From: Pseudacidovorax intermedius
GTDB lineage: Bacteria; Pseudomonadota; Gammaproteobacteria; Burkholderiales; Burkholderiaceae_C
Assembly: GCF_003350475.1 (NCBI RefSeq)
Contig: NZ_QQAV01000017.1
Span: forward strand, 1-64,000
Direction: 5' to 3'
DNA: 64,000 nt
Positions 8,254 to 17,228 of the stretch are shown piece after piece. The notes beneath the pieces were generated by a model that saw only the letters and a list, made by a program, of their open reading frames with translations, ran no database searches and was not told where the DNA came from. Positions within the stretch are counted from its first letter, which is position 1. Every line of letters begins with the position of its first letter. A program made the position numbers and the translations under genes.

Positions 8254-8873
8254 GAGCGCGGCTCCCCGTTGCCGGCCGCCGCAGTGGGCGCGGGCGGCGT
8301 ACGGCCGCCTACCTCGAAGAAGGTGTACGACAGGGTGATCGTCTTCACGTCCTTGGCGATTCGCGGATCGATCACGAAGGCCACGGGCCACTGCTTCTTC
8401 TCACCGGCGTCCAGCGTGTACTGGTTGAAGCAGAAGCATTCCAGCTTGTTGAAGTACGGCGCGGCCTGCTGCGGCGCGTAGCTGGGCACGGCCTGGGCAG
8501 CCATGCGGCGGTTCTGGACGTTCTGGAATTCGTACATCACCGTATGCAATTCGCCAGGATGAACCTGCATCGAGCGCTGGGCGGGCGCGAAGTCCCACAG
8601 CCCGTGCGCATTGGCGTCGAACTCCACCGTGATGGTGCGCGACAGGTCCACCTGCGTGTTGCCGGGCAACCTTGCCGCTGCGCCACCCTTGGCGCCACCC
8701 GGCACGTCGAGTTCGGACCGGGCCAGCACATTGATGCCCGTGACCTCGCAGATGGCACGGTACAGCGGCACCAGCGCATAGCCGAAGGCGAACATGCCGG
8801 CCACCACGATCGCGAGCTTGCCCACCATCTGGAGGTTCTCGCGGCGCAGGCGCCGGGCAAAGTGCAGGGCCAT
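8250..8873 (-). CDS. ctaG: Cytochrome c oxidase assembly protein CtaG (Cox11)
   Basis: Copper chaperone that supplies the CuB centre of subunit I. 207 residues with a single N-terminal anchor at about 18-38 and a periplasmic immunoglobulin-like domain. The copper-binding CFCF motif (LECFCFNQ) is at Cys146 and Cys148, and the conserved FFEVGG closes the domain. The C-terminus has a short Pro/Ala-rich tail. The stop codon overlaps the DUF2970 start. Confidence 0.96.
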   Translation of the reverse strand: MALHFARRLRRENLQMVGKLAIVVAGMFAFGYALVPLYRAICEVTGINVLARSELDVPGGAKGGAAARLPGNTQVDLSRTITVEFDANAHGLWDFAPAQRSMQVHPGELHTVMYEFQNVQNRRMAAQAVPSYAPQQAAPYFNKLECFCFNQYTLDAGEKKQWPVAFVIDPRIAKDVKTITLSYTFFEVGGRTPPAPTAAAGNGEPRS

Positions 8874-8882
8874 GGAAGATCC

Positions 8883-8993
8883 TCAGTGGCCGAGCCAGAC
8901 CATGCGGATGATGAAGCCGATGAAGAACAGCACGGCAATGGACGCCAACGTCAGGCCCATGCGGCGGTTGTTCTTCTTCTGATCGGGCGTCAT
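8883..8993 (-). CDS. Cytochrome oxidase small assembly protein (36 residues)
   Basis: Very short gene between ctaD and ctaG. It encodes 36 residues: a basic N-terminus (MTPDQKKNNRRMG), one transmembrane helix (about 13-30) and a short RMVWLGH tail. Start ATG at 8993, stop TGA at 8885-8883. Proteins of this size and pattern occur at exactly this position in Burkholderiales and have been named cytochrome oxidase small assembly proteins. It is easily missed by gene callers with length cut-offs. Confidence 0.8.
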   Translation of the reverse strand: MTPDQKKNNRRMGLTLASIAVLFFIGFIIRMVWLGH

Positions 8994-9018
8994 GGCAGAT
9001 GCAGGCACGTGCTCAGGC

Positions 9019-10653
9019 TCAGCCGATCACCTTGGTCGCGGTGGCGTCCAGGCGGGGCGGGTTCTCGAAGGTATGGAAAGGGGCAGGCGACGGCACTTCC
9101 CACTCCAGGCCTTCGGCGCCTTCCCAGGGCTTCTGGGGCGCGGGCTCGCCCTTGCCTCGCATGGCCGGCAGCACGACGAAGAGGAAGAAGTACACCTGCG
9201 CCAGGCCGAAGGCAAAGGCACCGACCGACGCGACGGCGTTGAAGTCGGCGAACTGCATCGGATAGTCGGCGTAGCGACGCGGCATGCCCGCCAAGCCCAG
9301 GAAGTGCATCGGGAAGAAGGTGACGTTGAACGAGATCAGCGACCACCAGAAGTGCAGCTTGCCCCGGGCCTCGTCGTACATCACGCCCGTCCACTTGGGC
9401 AGCCAGTAGTACACGCCGGCGAACATCGCATAGAGCGAGCCGGCCACCAGCACGTAGTGGAAGTGGGCCACCACGTAATAGGTGTCCTGCAGCTGGATGT
9501 CGATGGGCGCCACGGCCAGGATCAGGCCCGTGAAACCGCCCATGGTGAACACGAAGATGAAGCCCACGGCGAACAGCATCGGCGTCTCGAAGGTCATCGA
9601 GCCCTGCCACATGGTCGCGATCCAGTTGAAGATCTTCACCGCCGTCGGCACCGCGATCAGCATCGTCGCGTACATGAAGAAGAGCTGGCCCGTCACCGGC
9701 ATGCCGGTGGTGAACATGTGGTGCGCCCACACGATGAAGGACAGGATGGCGATGGAGCTGGTGGCATACACCATGGAGGCATAACCGAAGAGCTTCTTGC
9801 GCGCGAAGGCCGGCACGATCTGGCTGATGATGCCGAAGGCCGGCAGGATCATGATGTACACCTCGGGGTGACCGAAGAACCAGAAGATGTGCTGGTACAT
9901 CACCGGATCGCCGCCGCCGGCAGGGTTGAAGAAGTGCGTGCCGAAGTGACGGTCGGTCAGCGTCATGGTGATGGCGCCGGCCAGCACGGGCATCACGGCG
10001 ATCAGCAGGTAGGCGGTGATCAGCCAGGTCCAGCAGAACATCGGCATCTTCATCAGCGTCATGCCCGGGGCACGCATGTTGAGGATGGTCACGATGATGT
10101 TGATCGAACCCATGATCGACGAGGCACCCAGGATGTGCATCGCGAAGATGCCGGCATCCATGGAGGGCCCCATCTGCAGCGTGAGCGGTGCATAGAGCGT
10201 CCAGCCCGCTGCCGGTGCGCCGCCCGGCAGGAAGAAGGAGCCCACGAGCATGAGCGCCGCGGGAATCATCAGCCAGAAGCTGAAGTTGTTCATCCGCGCG
10301 AAGGCCATGTCGCTGGCACCGATCTGCAGCGGGATCATCCAGTTCGCGAAGCCCACGAAGGCCGGCATGATGGCGCCGAACACCATGATGATGCCGTGCA
10401 TGGTGGTGAACTGGTTGAACAGCTCAGGGTTCACCAATTGCAGGCCGGGCTGGAACAGCTCGGCGCGGATCAGCAGGGCCAGGATGCCGCCGATCATCAG
10501 CATGGTGAAGGAGAACAGCAGGTACAGGGTGCCGATGTCCTTGTGGTTGGTCGCGAACATCCAGCGGCGCCAGCCGTGCGGGTGGTCGTGGTGTTCGTCG
10601 TGCACATCGCCACCGTGGGCGGCGTGGCCGTGCGGGTCGAGGACTGCGCTCAT
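9019..10653 (-). CDS. ctaD: Cytochrome c oxidase subunit I
   Basis: Catalytic heme-copper subunit, reducing O2 to water at heme a3-CuB. 544 residues, twelve predicted helices. Ligands are recognisable in [10 protein letters not shown] (His86, heme a), [17 protein letters not shown] (CuB His and cross-linked Tyr), [12 protein letters not shown] (CuB His pair) and [11 protein letters not shown] (heme a3/heme a His). The N-terminal 26 residues are unusually His-rich ([19 protein letters not shown]), which could bind metal. It lies 48 bp downstream of ctaC. Confidence 0.98.
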   Translation of the reverse strand: MSAVLDPHGHAAHGGDVHDEHHDHPHGWRRWMFATNHKDIGTLYLLFSFTMLMIGGILALLIRAELFQPGLQLVNPELFNQFTTMHGIIMVFGAIMPAFVGFANWMIPLQIGASDMAFARMNNFSFWLMIPAALMLVGSFFLPGGAPAAGWTLYAPLTLQMGPSMDAGIFAMHILGASSIMGSINIIVTILNMRAPGMTLMKMPMFCWTWLITAYLLIAVMPVLAGAITMTLTDRHFGTHFFNPAGGGDPVMYQHIFWFFGHPEVYIMILPAFGIISQIVPAFARKKLFGYASMVYATSSIAILSFIVWAHHMFTTGMPVTGQLFFMYATMLIAVPTAVKIFNWIATMWQGSMTFETPMLFAVGFIFVFTMGGFTGLILAVAPIDIQLQDTYYVVAHFHYVLVAGSLYAMFAGVYYWLPKWTGVMYDEARGKLHFWWSLISFNVTFFPMHFLGLAGMPRRYADYPMQFADFNAVASVGAFAFGLAQVYFFLFVVLPAMRGKGEPAPQKPWEGAEGLEWEVPSPAPFHTFENPPRLDATATKVIG

Positions 10654-10701
10654 GTCGTTATTCCTTGGCTGACTCTCGGAGGGACTGCATTGGCGCCAGC
10701 A

Positions 10702-11871
10702 TCACTTGCCGCGCTGTGCCAGCACCTCGGCCGGCTGCACGAGTTGGCCCGTCTTGTTGGACCAGCTGTTCTTGGTATAGGAGATGACGGCCGCGATGTC
10801 GGTGTCGGACAGTTGCTTCCACGACGGCATGGCGCCGTTGTTCTGGCCGTTCAGCAGCACATGGATCTGCTTGGTGTGGTCGGCGTCGAGCACCACGGCT
10901 GCGCCGTCCAGCGGCTTGATCGGGCCGGCGCCCTTGCCGTTGGCCTGGTGGCAGGCCGCGCAGTTGGCCGCATACACGCGTTCGCCGCGGGCCAGGATGT
11001 CGGGCAGCGTCCAGACCTTGTTGGGGTCGTCCTGTTTGGCGGCGGCTTCCTTCTTCTTGGTGTCGACCCAGGCGGTGTAGTCGGCAGCGGACAGAACCTT
11101 GACGTGGATCGGCATGTACGCATGCTCCTTTCCACACAATTCCTGGCATTGACCATAGAAATCGCCAGTTCGCTCGGCGCGGAACCAGGTGTCGCGCACG
11201 AAGCCGGGAATCGCGTCCTGCTTGATGCCGAACTGCGGCACGGCGAAGGCGTGGATCACGTCGTTGGCCGTGGTGATGATGCGGATCTTCTGCTTCTCGG
11301 GCACCACCAGCGGGTTGTCGACCTTGAGCAGGTAGTCGTTGGGCACATCGCCCTTGGCGCCGGCGTCGGACAGTGCACGGTGCGAGCTGTCGAGCGTGGA
11401 GATGAAGGACAGGCCTTCCCCTTCGCCCTTGAGGTAGTCGTAGCCCCACTTCCACTGGTAGCCGGTCACCTTGATGGTGAGGTCGGCGTTGGTGGTGTCC
11501 TTCTGCGCCACCAGGATCTTGGTGGCAGGCAGGGCCATCAGGATCACGATGATGAAGGGGACGATGGTCCAGACCACCTCGACCACCACGGACTCATGGA
11601 AGTTGGCCGCCTTGTGGCCCACGGACTTCCGGTGCTTCCAGATGGAATAGAACATCACCGAGAAGACGCCGACGAAGATCACGAAGCACAGCAGCAACAA
11701 CACGTTGTGCAGGAAGTGCTGCTCCTCCGAGATGCGCGTCGCCCCCACCGGCAGGTTGAGCTGGCGCACCATCGGGCCGCCCGGCAGATCTTCGACTGCA
11801 TGCGCAGCGCCACTGAACGCCACGCCAGCCGCCAGCATCCATCTTGCCGGCACGGTCCAAATGCTCTTCAT
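10702..11871 (-). CDS. ctaC: Cytochrome c oxidase subunit II with fused cytochrome c domain
   Basis: 389 residues: signal peptide (1-25, ending GAAHA), two transmembrane helices (about 55-76 and 95-115), the CuA cupredoxin domain, then a C-terminal c-type heme domain. CuA ligands are His207, Cys242, Glu244, Cys246, His250 and Met253 (CQELCGKEHAYM). The heme attachment site CAACH is at 304-308, so electrons can enter via the fused cytochrome c (caa3-like layout). The ATG at 11871 is chosen because it opens the signal peptide; an ATG at 11922 would add 17 residues. First gene of the structural oxidase operon. Confidence 0.96.
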   Translation of the reverse strand: MKSIWTVPARWMLAAGVAFSGAAHAVEDLPGGPMVRQLNLPVGATRISEEQHFLHNVLLLLCFVIFVGVFSVMFYSIWKHRKSVGHKAANFHESVVVEVVWTIVPFIIVILMALPATKILVAQKDTTNADLTIKVTGYQWKWGYDYLKGEGEGLSFISTLDSSHRALSDAGAKGDVPNDYLLKVDNPLVVPEKQKIRIITTANDVIHAFAVPQFGIKQDAIPGFVRDTWFRAERTGDFYGQCQELCGKEHAYMPIHVKVLSAADYTAWVDTKKKEAAAKQDDPNKVWTLPDILARGERVYAANCAACHQANGKGAGPIKPLDGAAVVLDADHTKQIHVLLNGQNNGAMPSWKQLSDTDIAAVISYTKNSWSNKTGQLVQPAEVLAQRGK

Positions 11872-11929
11872 CGTGTTCACTTTTTTCAGACCTTCAAACA
11901 ATCCACCGTCTCCACCATCCACCAGCGCC

Positions 11930-11950
11930 GCGCGAAGCTAGGCTTCGCGC
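11930..11950. other. Perfect 9-bp palindromic hairpin between ctaC and the DUF2244 gene
   Basis: GCGCGAAGC-TAG-GCTTCGCGC. It overlaps the stop codon (TAG, minus strand) of the DUF2244 gene and lies upstream of ctaC. There is no T tract, so it could be an attenuator, an mRNA-stabilising hairpin or a factor-dependent stop. Confidence 0.5.
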
Positions 11951-12414
11951 AACGCGCTGCGGATCTCCCGTGCCAATGCGGCCCGAAGCTCGGGACGCAC
12001 ATAGCGTCCCACGCAGACAGAACGCCCCTGCGCGGACACCTCGATCAGCGAGCGGTCGCTCGCCTGGGGCTCCACGCGCACCTGGTGCCGAAGAAATTCA
12101 GCCCGCTCGACACTGCCGCCATGCTCGTGCTCGATCACGAGCCGACCGTCCTGCAGCGCGATGCGCTCGCCGTCCGTCGCATGCCGGGCATAGAACATGA
12201 AAGCCAGGCCCACCGCCGCAAGCTCCAGCCATGCGAATGGCAGCACGAGCTTGGCACCCTGCAGCCAGAAGACACCGGCGATCCCCAGAGACACCACGCA
12301 TAACGACGCATAGGCCCACCCGAGTTGGCTGGGCGTGATCGAGCAATTGCGCCGCAGGAACCAGTGGATGCTCTGGCCCGAAACAGTGGCGAAGCGAAAC
12401 ACGGGATTCGGCAC
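11938..12414 (-). CDS. DUF2244 family membrane protein
   Basis: About 158 residues from the GTG at 12414. Two adjacent helices near 35-70 (LGWAYASLCVVSLGIAGVFWL and LPFAWLELAAVGLAFMFYARH) are followed by a soluble domain with DGERIALQDGRLVIEHEHGG and a basic C-terminus. SIHWFLRRNCSITPSQLGW is the DUF2244 N-terminal signature. The frame is open to a GTG at 12480; that extension would begin with a lipobox-like LALGC, but the family is polytopic, so I treat it as coincidental. Function unknown; it precedes ctaC and is often found beside oxidase genes. Confidence 0.72.
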   Translation of the reverse strand: MPNPVFRFATVSGQSIHWFLRRNCSITPSQLGWAYASLCVVSLGIAGVFWLQGAKLVLPFAWLELAAVGLAFMFYARHATDGERIALQDGRLVIEHEHGGSVERAEFLRHQVRVEPQASDRSLIEVSAQGRSVCVGRYVRPELRAALAREIRSALREA

Positions 12415-12563
12415 GGGCGGGAGGGGCTCTTTCGAGGGAGTGCCGCTGCAGCCGAGGGCCAGTCCCAGGGCCGCAAGCACTCAAGAATTGTAGCGTGGCA
12501 CCCTGTTTCGGCAGTCGGGGCAAGCCCTGCCCCGCAGCCCCTTCGCGAGCGTCGCCGAAGCGA

Positions 12564-13478
12564 CTAAGCGCCGTCGCGGCCACGCCGCAACATTTGACGC
12601 ATGTCATTCAGCCCGATGGCGCTTTCCGGGGCGACCGCCACCCGCGAAACCGGCTTGAAGGCATGGCCGTAGATGATCTCGAAGGTCAGGGCGATGCGCC
12701 CGCCGTGCTCGTCGGACGCCAGGCCGGCCAGCAGGTCGAGCATCTGCGCACGCCAGCGCCGCCCGCGCAGGGCCGGGAAGCGGTCCCGATGCAGGTTGCG
12801 GCCCAGCGTGCGCAATTCGGCCAGCGCCGCCTCGGGCGTACCCCAGGTCAGCACGATGCGCTCCATGTCCATGACCGGCTCGGCAAAACCGGCGTGCACC
12901 AGCATGTCGCCCCAGTCGTGCATGTCGGTGAAGGCATGGGCTGGCTCCGGCCAGCCGCGAGCCCGATAGGCGGAACGCAACTCCATCAGCGTGTCGGGGC
13001 CGAGGCCGGAGAACATCAGGAAACCGTCGGTCGCCACGCGGCGGTGCCATTCGGCGATCAGAACCTCCGGGTCCGGCGCCATGTGCAGCCCCATGTTGGC
13101 CCACAGCAGATCGACACCCCCTTCAGGCAAGGCGCCGAAGAGTTGCGGCCGGCCGCCCCGCCAGCGCTTCGCGCTCCACCAGGGTGCGGCAAAGGCGACC
13201 GTCGTGGGGGCGTGCAGGGCCGGCTCCGGCTCCTGCACATAGGCAGCCGCCTGGGGATAGCGCTGCGCCACCCGCCCATGCACCTCCAGGCCGCCGCGAA
13301 GCGGAGACCAGTCGACCCAGCGCCGCGGTGTGGCCTTGATCCACTGCAGGCGCTCCTCCATCCGCCGTCCCACTTCCTCGTGGAGCCAGGGCGCCGCGTC
13401 GCCGGGCGCCTGCCGCGCCCAGCGGCGGGCGGCCACCGGGTCGATCGTGGGCGGCCGGGATGCGGAAGAGGAGGACAT
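12564..13478 (-). CDS. SAM-dependent methyltransferase, BioC-like
   Basis: 304 residues. The fold looks like a class I methyltransferase, with an acidic/aromatic mid-region (GGVDLLWANMGLHMAPDPEVLIAEWHRRVATDGFLMFSGLGPDTL, quoted here in part as LLWANMGLHMAPDP and FLMFSGLGPDTL). That pattern, including the MGLHM and SGLGPDTL strings, resembles BioC malonyl-ACP O-methyltransferase of pimeloyl synthesis. The glycine-rich motif I is less clear than in typical BioC, so the substrate is uncertain. No other biotin gene is nearby. Start ATG 13478 or 13487; neither has a strong Shine-Dalgarno. Divergent from comF. Confidence 0.75.
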   Translation of the reverse strand: MSSSSASRPPTIDPVAARRWARQAPGDAAPWLHEEVGRRMEERLQWIKATPRRWVDWSPLRGGLEVHGRVAQRYPQAAAYVQEPEPALHAPTTVAFAAPWWSAKRWRGGRPQLFGALPEGGVDLLWANMGLHMAPDPEVLIAEWHRRVATDGFLMFSGLGPDTLMELRSAYRARGWPEPAHAFTDMHDWGDMLVHAGFAEPVMDMERIVLTWGTPEAALAELRTLGRNLHRDRFPALRGRRWRAQMLDLLAGLASDEHGGRIALTFEIIYGHAFKPVSRVAVAPESAIGLNDMRQMLRRGRDGA

Positions 13479-13558
13479 GGCGATCAAGAGGCGCGCCGCG
13501 TGCGAATCGTCACGGCGGCGGGCGGGGTCGGCGAGGGGCGCGCCAGTATATTGAGCCG

Positions 13559-14302
13559 ATGCCGACCTCTGCGCCGACCCGGCTTCGCCTCCCGGCTGCC
13601 CGACTGTTCAGCGCCCTGCTCGGCCTGCTTCCCAGCCAATGCGCGCTCTGCCGGGCCTGGCCGGACGAGGTGCTCTGCCGCGCCTGTCTGGACCAGTTCG
13701 CCGTCCCCGTCCCGCGATGCCGGCACTGCGCACTGGCGGTGCCGCCGGGCCAGCCCGTCTGCGGTGCCTGCCTGCGCGATCCGCCGCCCCTGGACGAATG
13801 CGTCGCCGCCTGCGACTACGACTGGCCCTGGAGCGCCTGCGTCTCGCGCTTCAAGTTCGCGGGCGAAGCCGGCTGGGCGGCGCCGCTGGCGGCCGTGCTG
13901 CGCCGCCACCCACGGGCGGCGGACCTGATCGACGCCGCCGACCTCGTGCTGCCGATGCCGCTGTCGCAGGAACGGCTGCGCGAGCGCGGCTTCAACCAAT
14001 CCCTGGAACTGGCACGCCGGCTGGCGCCAGGCCGCTGCGATGCCCAGGTGCTGCTGCGGCCGGTCCACACACCGCCGCAGTCGGGCCTGAGCCGGGCCGA
14101 CCGGCTGCGCAACCTGCGGGGGGCCTTCGCGGTGGAGCCCGCGCGCGCCCATGGCCTGCGGGGTCGCGCCGTGCTTCTGGTCGACGACGTGATGACCACC
14201 GGCGCCTCGCTGAATGCCGCCGCCCGGGTGCTTCAACAGGCCGGCGCGGCGCAGGTGACGGCCCTGGTGCTCGCGCGCACGCCCGCTCCCGGCGACGCGT
14301 GA
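13559..14302 (+). CDS. comF: ComF family protein (amidophosphoribosyltransferase-like)
   Basis: 247 residues. The N-terminal part has a four-Cys cluster with paired CxxC motifs (CALC, CRAC, CRHC, CGAC, residues about 22-75), probably binding zinc. The C-terminal phosphoribosyltransferase domain carries the PRPP loop VLLVDDVMTTGAS (about 205-217) and RERGFNQSLELAR. ComF proteins assist handling of incoming single-stranded DNA in natural transformation. ATG at 13559 lies 80 bp from the divergent methyltransferase gene. Confidence 0.93.
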   Translation: MPTSAPTRLRLPAARLFSALLGLLPSQCALCRAWPDEVLCRACLDQFAVPVPRCRHCALAVPPGQPVCGACLRDPPPLDECVAACDYDWPWSACVSRFKFAGEAGWAAPLAAVLRRHPRAADLIDAADLVLPMPLSQERLRERGFNQSLELARRLAPGRCDAQVLLRPVHTPPQSGLSRADRLRNLRGAFAVEPARAHGLRGRAVLLVDDVMTTGASLNAAARVLQQAGAAQVTALVLARTPAPGDA

Positions 14303-14383
14303 CGCGCGCCACGTCGCTGCGGCCCACGGGGAAGCGCAACGGCGGTTAAGCTCGCCGCCCCTCCCTGCCTGGTCGACCGTCCC

Positions 14384-14854
14384 ATGTTCCGCATCGTTCT
14401 CGTCGAGCCCGAGATCCCGCCCAATACCGGCAACGTGATCCGTCTCGCCGCCAACACCGGCTGCGAGCTTCATCTGGTGGAGCCGCTCGGCTTCTCGATG
14501 GAGGACCGCCTGCTGCGGCGGGCCGGCCTCGACTACCACGAGTTCGCCCGCGTCGAACGCCATGCCAGTTGGCAGGCGCTGGTCGACCGGCACGCGCCGG
14601 CGCCCGGGCGCATGTTTGCCCTCACGACGCGCGGCACGCGCCTGGTGCACGACGTCGCCTTCCAGCCCGGCGACTGGCTGGTGTTCGGGGCCGAGACCCG
14701 CGGACTGGCGCCCGAACTGCGGGAGCGCTTCGCCCCGCCGCAGCAGTTGAAGCTGCCGATGCGGCCGGGCCAGCGCAGCCTCAACCTGTCGAACGCGGTG
14801 GCCGTGACGGTGTTCGAGGCCTGGCGGCAGAACGGGTTCGCCACGGAAGGTTGA
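14384..14854 (+). CDS. trmL: tRNA (cytidine(34)-2'-O)-methyltransferase TrmL
   Basis: SPOUT-class methyltransferase that modifies the wobble nucleotide of tRNA-Leu species. 156 residues, the usual compact length. Motifs: PEIPPNTGNVIRLAANTG at the N-terminus, LVFGAETRGL in the middle, and the knot motif RPGQRSLNLSNAVAV near the C-terminus. It follows comF by 81 bp on the same strand. Confidence 0.96.
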   Translation: MFRIVLVEPEIPPNTGNVIRLAANTGCELHLVEPLGFSMEDRLLRRAGLDYHEFARVERHASWQALVDRHAPAPGRMFALTTRGTRLVHDVAFQPGDWLVFGAETRGLAPELRERFAPPQQLKLPMRPGQRSLNLSNAVAVTVFEAWRQNGFATEG

Positions 14855-14995
14855 GTCGGGGCGGCGCCAGGGAACGTGTATCCGTTGGCTACGCGTGAAT
14901 CCAGGCAGAGGGCGCGGGCGTATCTGGATCAGGCCCCTGTGCAGCCTCACGGCGGCCAGGCGCCATCCCTCCACCTCTTACCAAGGAAGCCTCCC

Positions 14996-15277
14996 ATGAT
15001 CCGCAAGCTCACCGCCGTTGCCCTCGCCACCCTGTTCACCGCGGGCGCTGCCCATGCTGTGGATGGCGAGATGTCGCCCAACCCGCCGGCCCCCTTCCAG
15101 TCCACGCTGTCGCGGGCACAGGTGCAGGCAGAGGCCCGCCATGCGCCGACGCCCAACAACGGCAGCACCGGCGTGCTCCAGGTGCGCGGCAACACGGATC
15201 GGGCCGTGGTCCAGGCCGGTGCGCGGGCCACGGCGCGCGAGGGCTGCGCCAACTGCGCCGAAGTCGGCACGCTGTGA
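14996..15277 (+). CDS. Small exported protein, DUF4148-like
   Basis: 93 residues. A typical signal peptide (MIRKLTAVALATLFTAGAAHA, cleavage after AHA at about 21) precedes a short polar mature part. LSRAQVQAEA matches the repeat motif of DUF4148 proteins, which are abundant in Burkholderiales and of unknown function. The mature protein has two Cys near the end (CANCAE). Start ATG at 14996. Confidence 0.7.
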   Translation: MIRKLTAVALATLFTAGAAHAVDGEMSPNPPAPFQSTLSRAQVQAEARHAPTPNNGSTGVLQVRGNTDRAVVQAGARATAREGCANCAEVGTL

Positions 15278-15299
15278 GCCGCCGCGGCGCGCCCTGATC

Positions 15300-15761
15300 T
15301 CAGGGGTAGCGCCGCACCACCGACTCGGCCACGCAGGCGGGCTTCGCGGCGCCTTCGAGTTCGATGGTGCTCTGCCAGACCATCTGGTAGCCGCCGCCTT
15401 CGATGGCTTCGCTCGACAGCAGCTTGATATGGGCCCGCAACCGGCTGCCGACCGGCACCGGGGACATGAAGCGCACGCGATTCAGGCCATAGTTGACCCC
15501 CATGCGGGCTTCGACCACTTCGACCGCGGTGTCGAAGAAGGTCGGCAACAGCGACAGCGTGAGAAAGCCGTGAGCGATGGGCGCGCCGAAAGGCCCGGCC
15601 TTGGCGCGCTCCACATCCACGTGGATCCACTGGTGGTCGCCCGTCGCCTCGGCGAACTGGTTGACCTGGGCCTGCGTCACGGTGGTCCAGTCACTGGTGG
15701 CGATGTCCTGGCCGACGCAGGCGCTCAGGTCGGCAAGGGTCTGGAAGATGCGCTTGGTCAT
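15300..15761 (-). CDS. MaoC family (R)-hydratase/dehydratase
   Basis: 153 residues, a single hot-dog fold. The hydratase-2 motif with catalytic Asp42 and His47 is visible (ATGDHQWIHVD), followed by GPFGAPIAHGFLTLSLLP. Such enzymes hydrate trans-2-enoyl-CoA to (R)-3-hydroxyacyl-CoA. The ATG is at 15761; a longer open frame upstream is a shadow of the parA region. It is not in an obvious operon with a CoA ligase or PHA synthase, so its substrate cannot be named. Confidence 0.9.
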   Translation of the reverse strand: MTKRIFQTLADLSACVGQDIATSDWTTVTQAQVNQFAEATGDHQWIHVDVERAKAGPFGAPIAHGFLTLSLLPTFFDTAVEVVEARMGVNYGLNRVRFMSPVPVGSRLRAHIKLLSSEAIEGGGYQMVWQSTIELEGAAKPACVAESVVRRYP

Positions 15762-15853
15762 GCGGCGGATGATGCCCCGGGCCCGCCAGCCCTGCTGTCT
15801 GCGCCGGGACAGGAGCGGTCGGTGCTTTCCCGCAAGCGGCTGGCGCCAGGCCG

Positions 15854-16477
15854 TCAGTCGTCGAGCCACTGGATCAGCGGCTGCCACTGCGCCAGGTCGC
15901 GCTCGTAGCGCGTGGGCGAAAGGTCGAACAGGGTCAGACCGTGGGCGGCGAACTGCACATAGTTCTGCGTTTCGCGCAGTTCCGTGACCAGTGGCATCTT
16001 CATCTGCATGGCGAATTCGCGCAGCCGTTCGGCGGCCAGCGTGCGCGCCCCTACCCGCATGCCCACCAGGCCGATGCGCGGCGCCTTCTTGCCCGGCAGG
16101 CGCTCTGCCAGCCGGTCGAGGAAATCGCGGGTCGCGAAGATGTCGAACAGGCTGGGCTGGACGGGCACCACCACCTTGTCCGCCAGCGCCAGCACTTCCT
16201 TGAAGCGCCAGCCATGCAGTCCAGCCGGCGTGTCCAGCACGGCGTGGGTCGTCCCCGCGGGCGGGCGCACGATGCTGCCCTGCCCCTGCGCTTCCCAGCC
16301 GCGGATGCCGGCGGCCTGCGCCGGCCGCAGCGACAGCCAGAGCCGCGACGACTGCTGCCGGTCCACGTCGCCCAACATGACCGGATGGCCCCGGCTGGCG
16401 AAATAGCCGGCGATGTGGGTCGCAAGCGTCGACTTGCCCGACCCACCCTTCGGATTGGCGACGAGAACCACCGGCAT
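15854..16477 (-). CDS. ParA family ATPase (orphan)
   Basis: 207 residues. Deviant Walker A KGGSGKST at 10-17, then DVDRQQSSRLW and the Walker B-like VLDTPAGL. ParA/MinD-type ATPases position DNA or protein cargos. No ParB or parS-like neighbour is seen, so this is an orphan rather than part of a partition operon. ATG at 16477 has AGGAGG just upstream; an in-frame ATG at 16507 is less likely. Confidence 0.88.
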   Translation of the reverse strand: MPVVLVANPKGGSGKSTLATHIAGYFASRGHPVMLGDVDRQQSSRLWLSLRPAQAAGIRGWEAQGQGSIVRPPAGTTHAVLDTPAGLHGWRFKEVLALADKVVVPVQPSLFDIFATRDFLDRLAERLPGKKAPRIGLVGMRVGARTLAAERLREFAMQMKMPLVTELRETQNYVQFAAHGLTLFDLSPTRYERDLAQWQPLIQWLDD

Positions 16478-16563
16478 GCAGCCTCCTGGGGTTGAACCAG
16501 ACCGCATGGTAGGTCGCAGCCGATGTCCGCGGGGCGACGCGAGTTTGCGCTATGGTCGCCGCC

Positions 16564-17226
16564 ATGCCGACCATTCCAACCCCAACATCCGGCGCCCCCT
16601 CCAGCGAGCCCGACGCGGACACGATCTACGTGCTGGCCGCCCATCCGCACTGGCGGGAATCCCGTGCCAACCGGCGCCTGCGCGACGCCGCCCTGCGCCT
16701 TCCGGGCGTGCGCGTCAACGACCTCTACGCGAGCTATCCCGACTACGCCATCGATGTCGCGGCCGAACAGCAGCGGCTCGCCGCCGCGGAGCTGCTGGTG
16801 CTGATGCACCCGATCCAGTGGTACAGCATGCCGTCGCTGCAGAAACTGTGGATGGACGAGGTCCTGGGCTACGGCTGGGCGTACGGGCCCGGCGGCCATG
16901 CGCTGCGGGGCAAGTCGCTGTGGCTGGTCGCCAGCACCGGCGGCGCCCAGGACAGCTACCACCCCGCGGGCTACAACCGCTATTTCTTCGACGCTTTCCT
17001 GCCGCCCTACGAACAGACCGCCGCGCTGTGCGGCATGCGCTTCCTGCCGCCGCTGCTGCTACACGATGCGCGACGCGCGCCCGAGTCCGAACTCGCGGCG
17101 CATGTGGAGGTCTTCGCCCAGCGCCTCGGCAGCTATCCGGACTGGCCCGAACTGGCGGAGCTGGAGGACTGCCCCGAATGCATGGTCCCCGCGGGCGACC
17201 GGCCCCAGGCCCAGGGGGCGCGCTGA
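16564..17226 (+). CDS. kefF: KefF-type NAD(P)H oxidoreductase, KefC ancillary protein
   Basis: 220 residues of the flavodoxin-like NQO1/KefF family. Motifs: VLAAHPHWRESRANR (FMN region), LMHPIQWYSMPSLQKLWMDEVL and WLVASTGG. KefF/KefG proteins bind at the cytoplasmic face of Kef potassium efflux systems and are needed for full activity. The gene ends 2 bp before the kefC start, so the pair is coupled. ATG 16552 would add four residues. Confidence 0.88.
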   Translation: MPTIPTPTSGAPSSEPDADTIYVLAAHPHWRESRANRRLRDAALRLPGVRVNDLYASYPDYAIDVAAEQQRLAAAELLVLMHPIQWYSMPSLQKLWMDEVLGYGWAYGPGGHALRGKSLWLVASTGGAQDSYHPAGYNRYFFDAFLPPYEQTAALCGMRFLPPLLLHDARRAPESELAAHVEVFAQRLGSYPDWPELAELEDCPECMVPAGDRPQAQGAR

Positions 17227-17228
17227 CC

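Noticed and set aside
8992-12303. Very long antisense frame over ctaD and ctaC (about 1100 residues)
   Set aside because: It runs opposite to well-supported oxidase genes; composition is His/Arg/Gly-rich in the pattern produced by the complement of high-GC codons. No family motif.
11938-12480. Lipobox-like LALGC at an upstream GTG start of the DUF2244 gene
   Set aside because: The family has two integral helices after the domain start, and the extension is not like other members; likely a coincidence in non-coding DNA.
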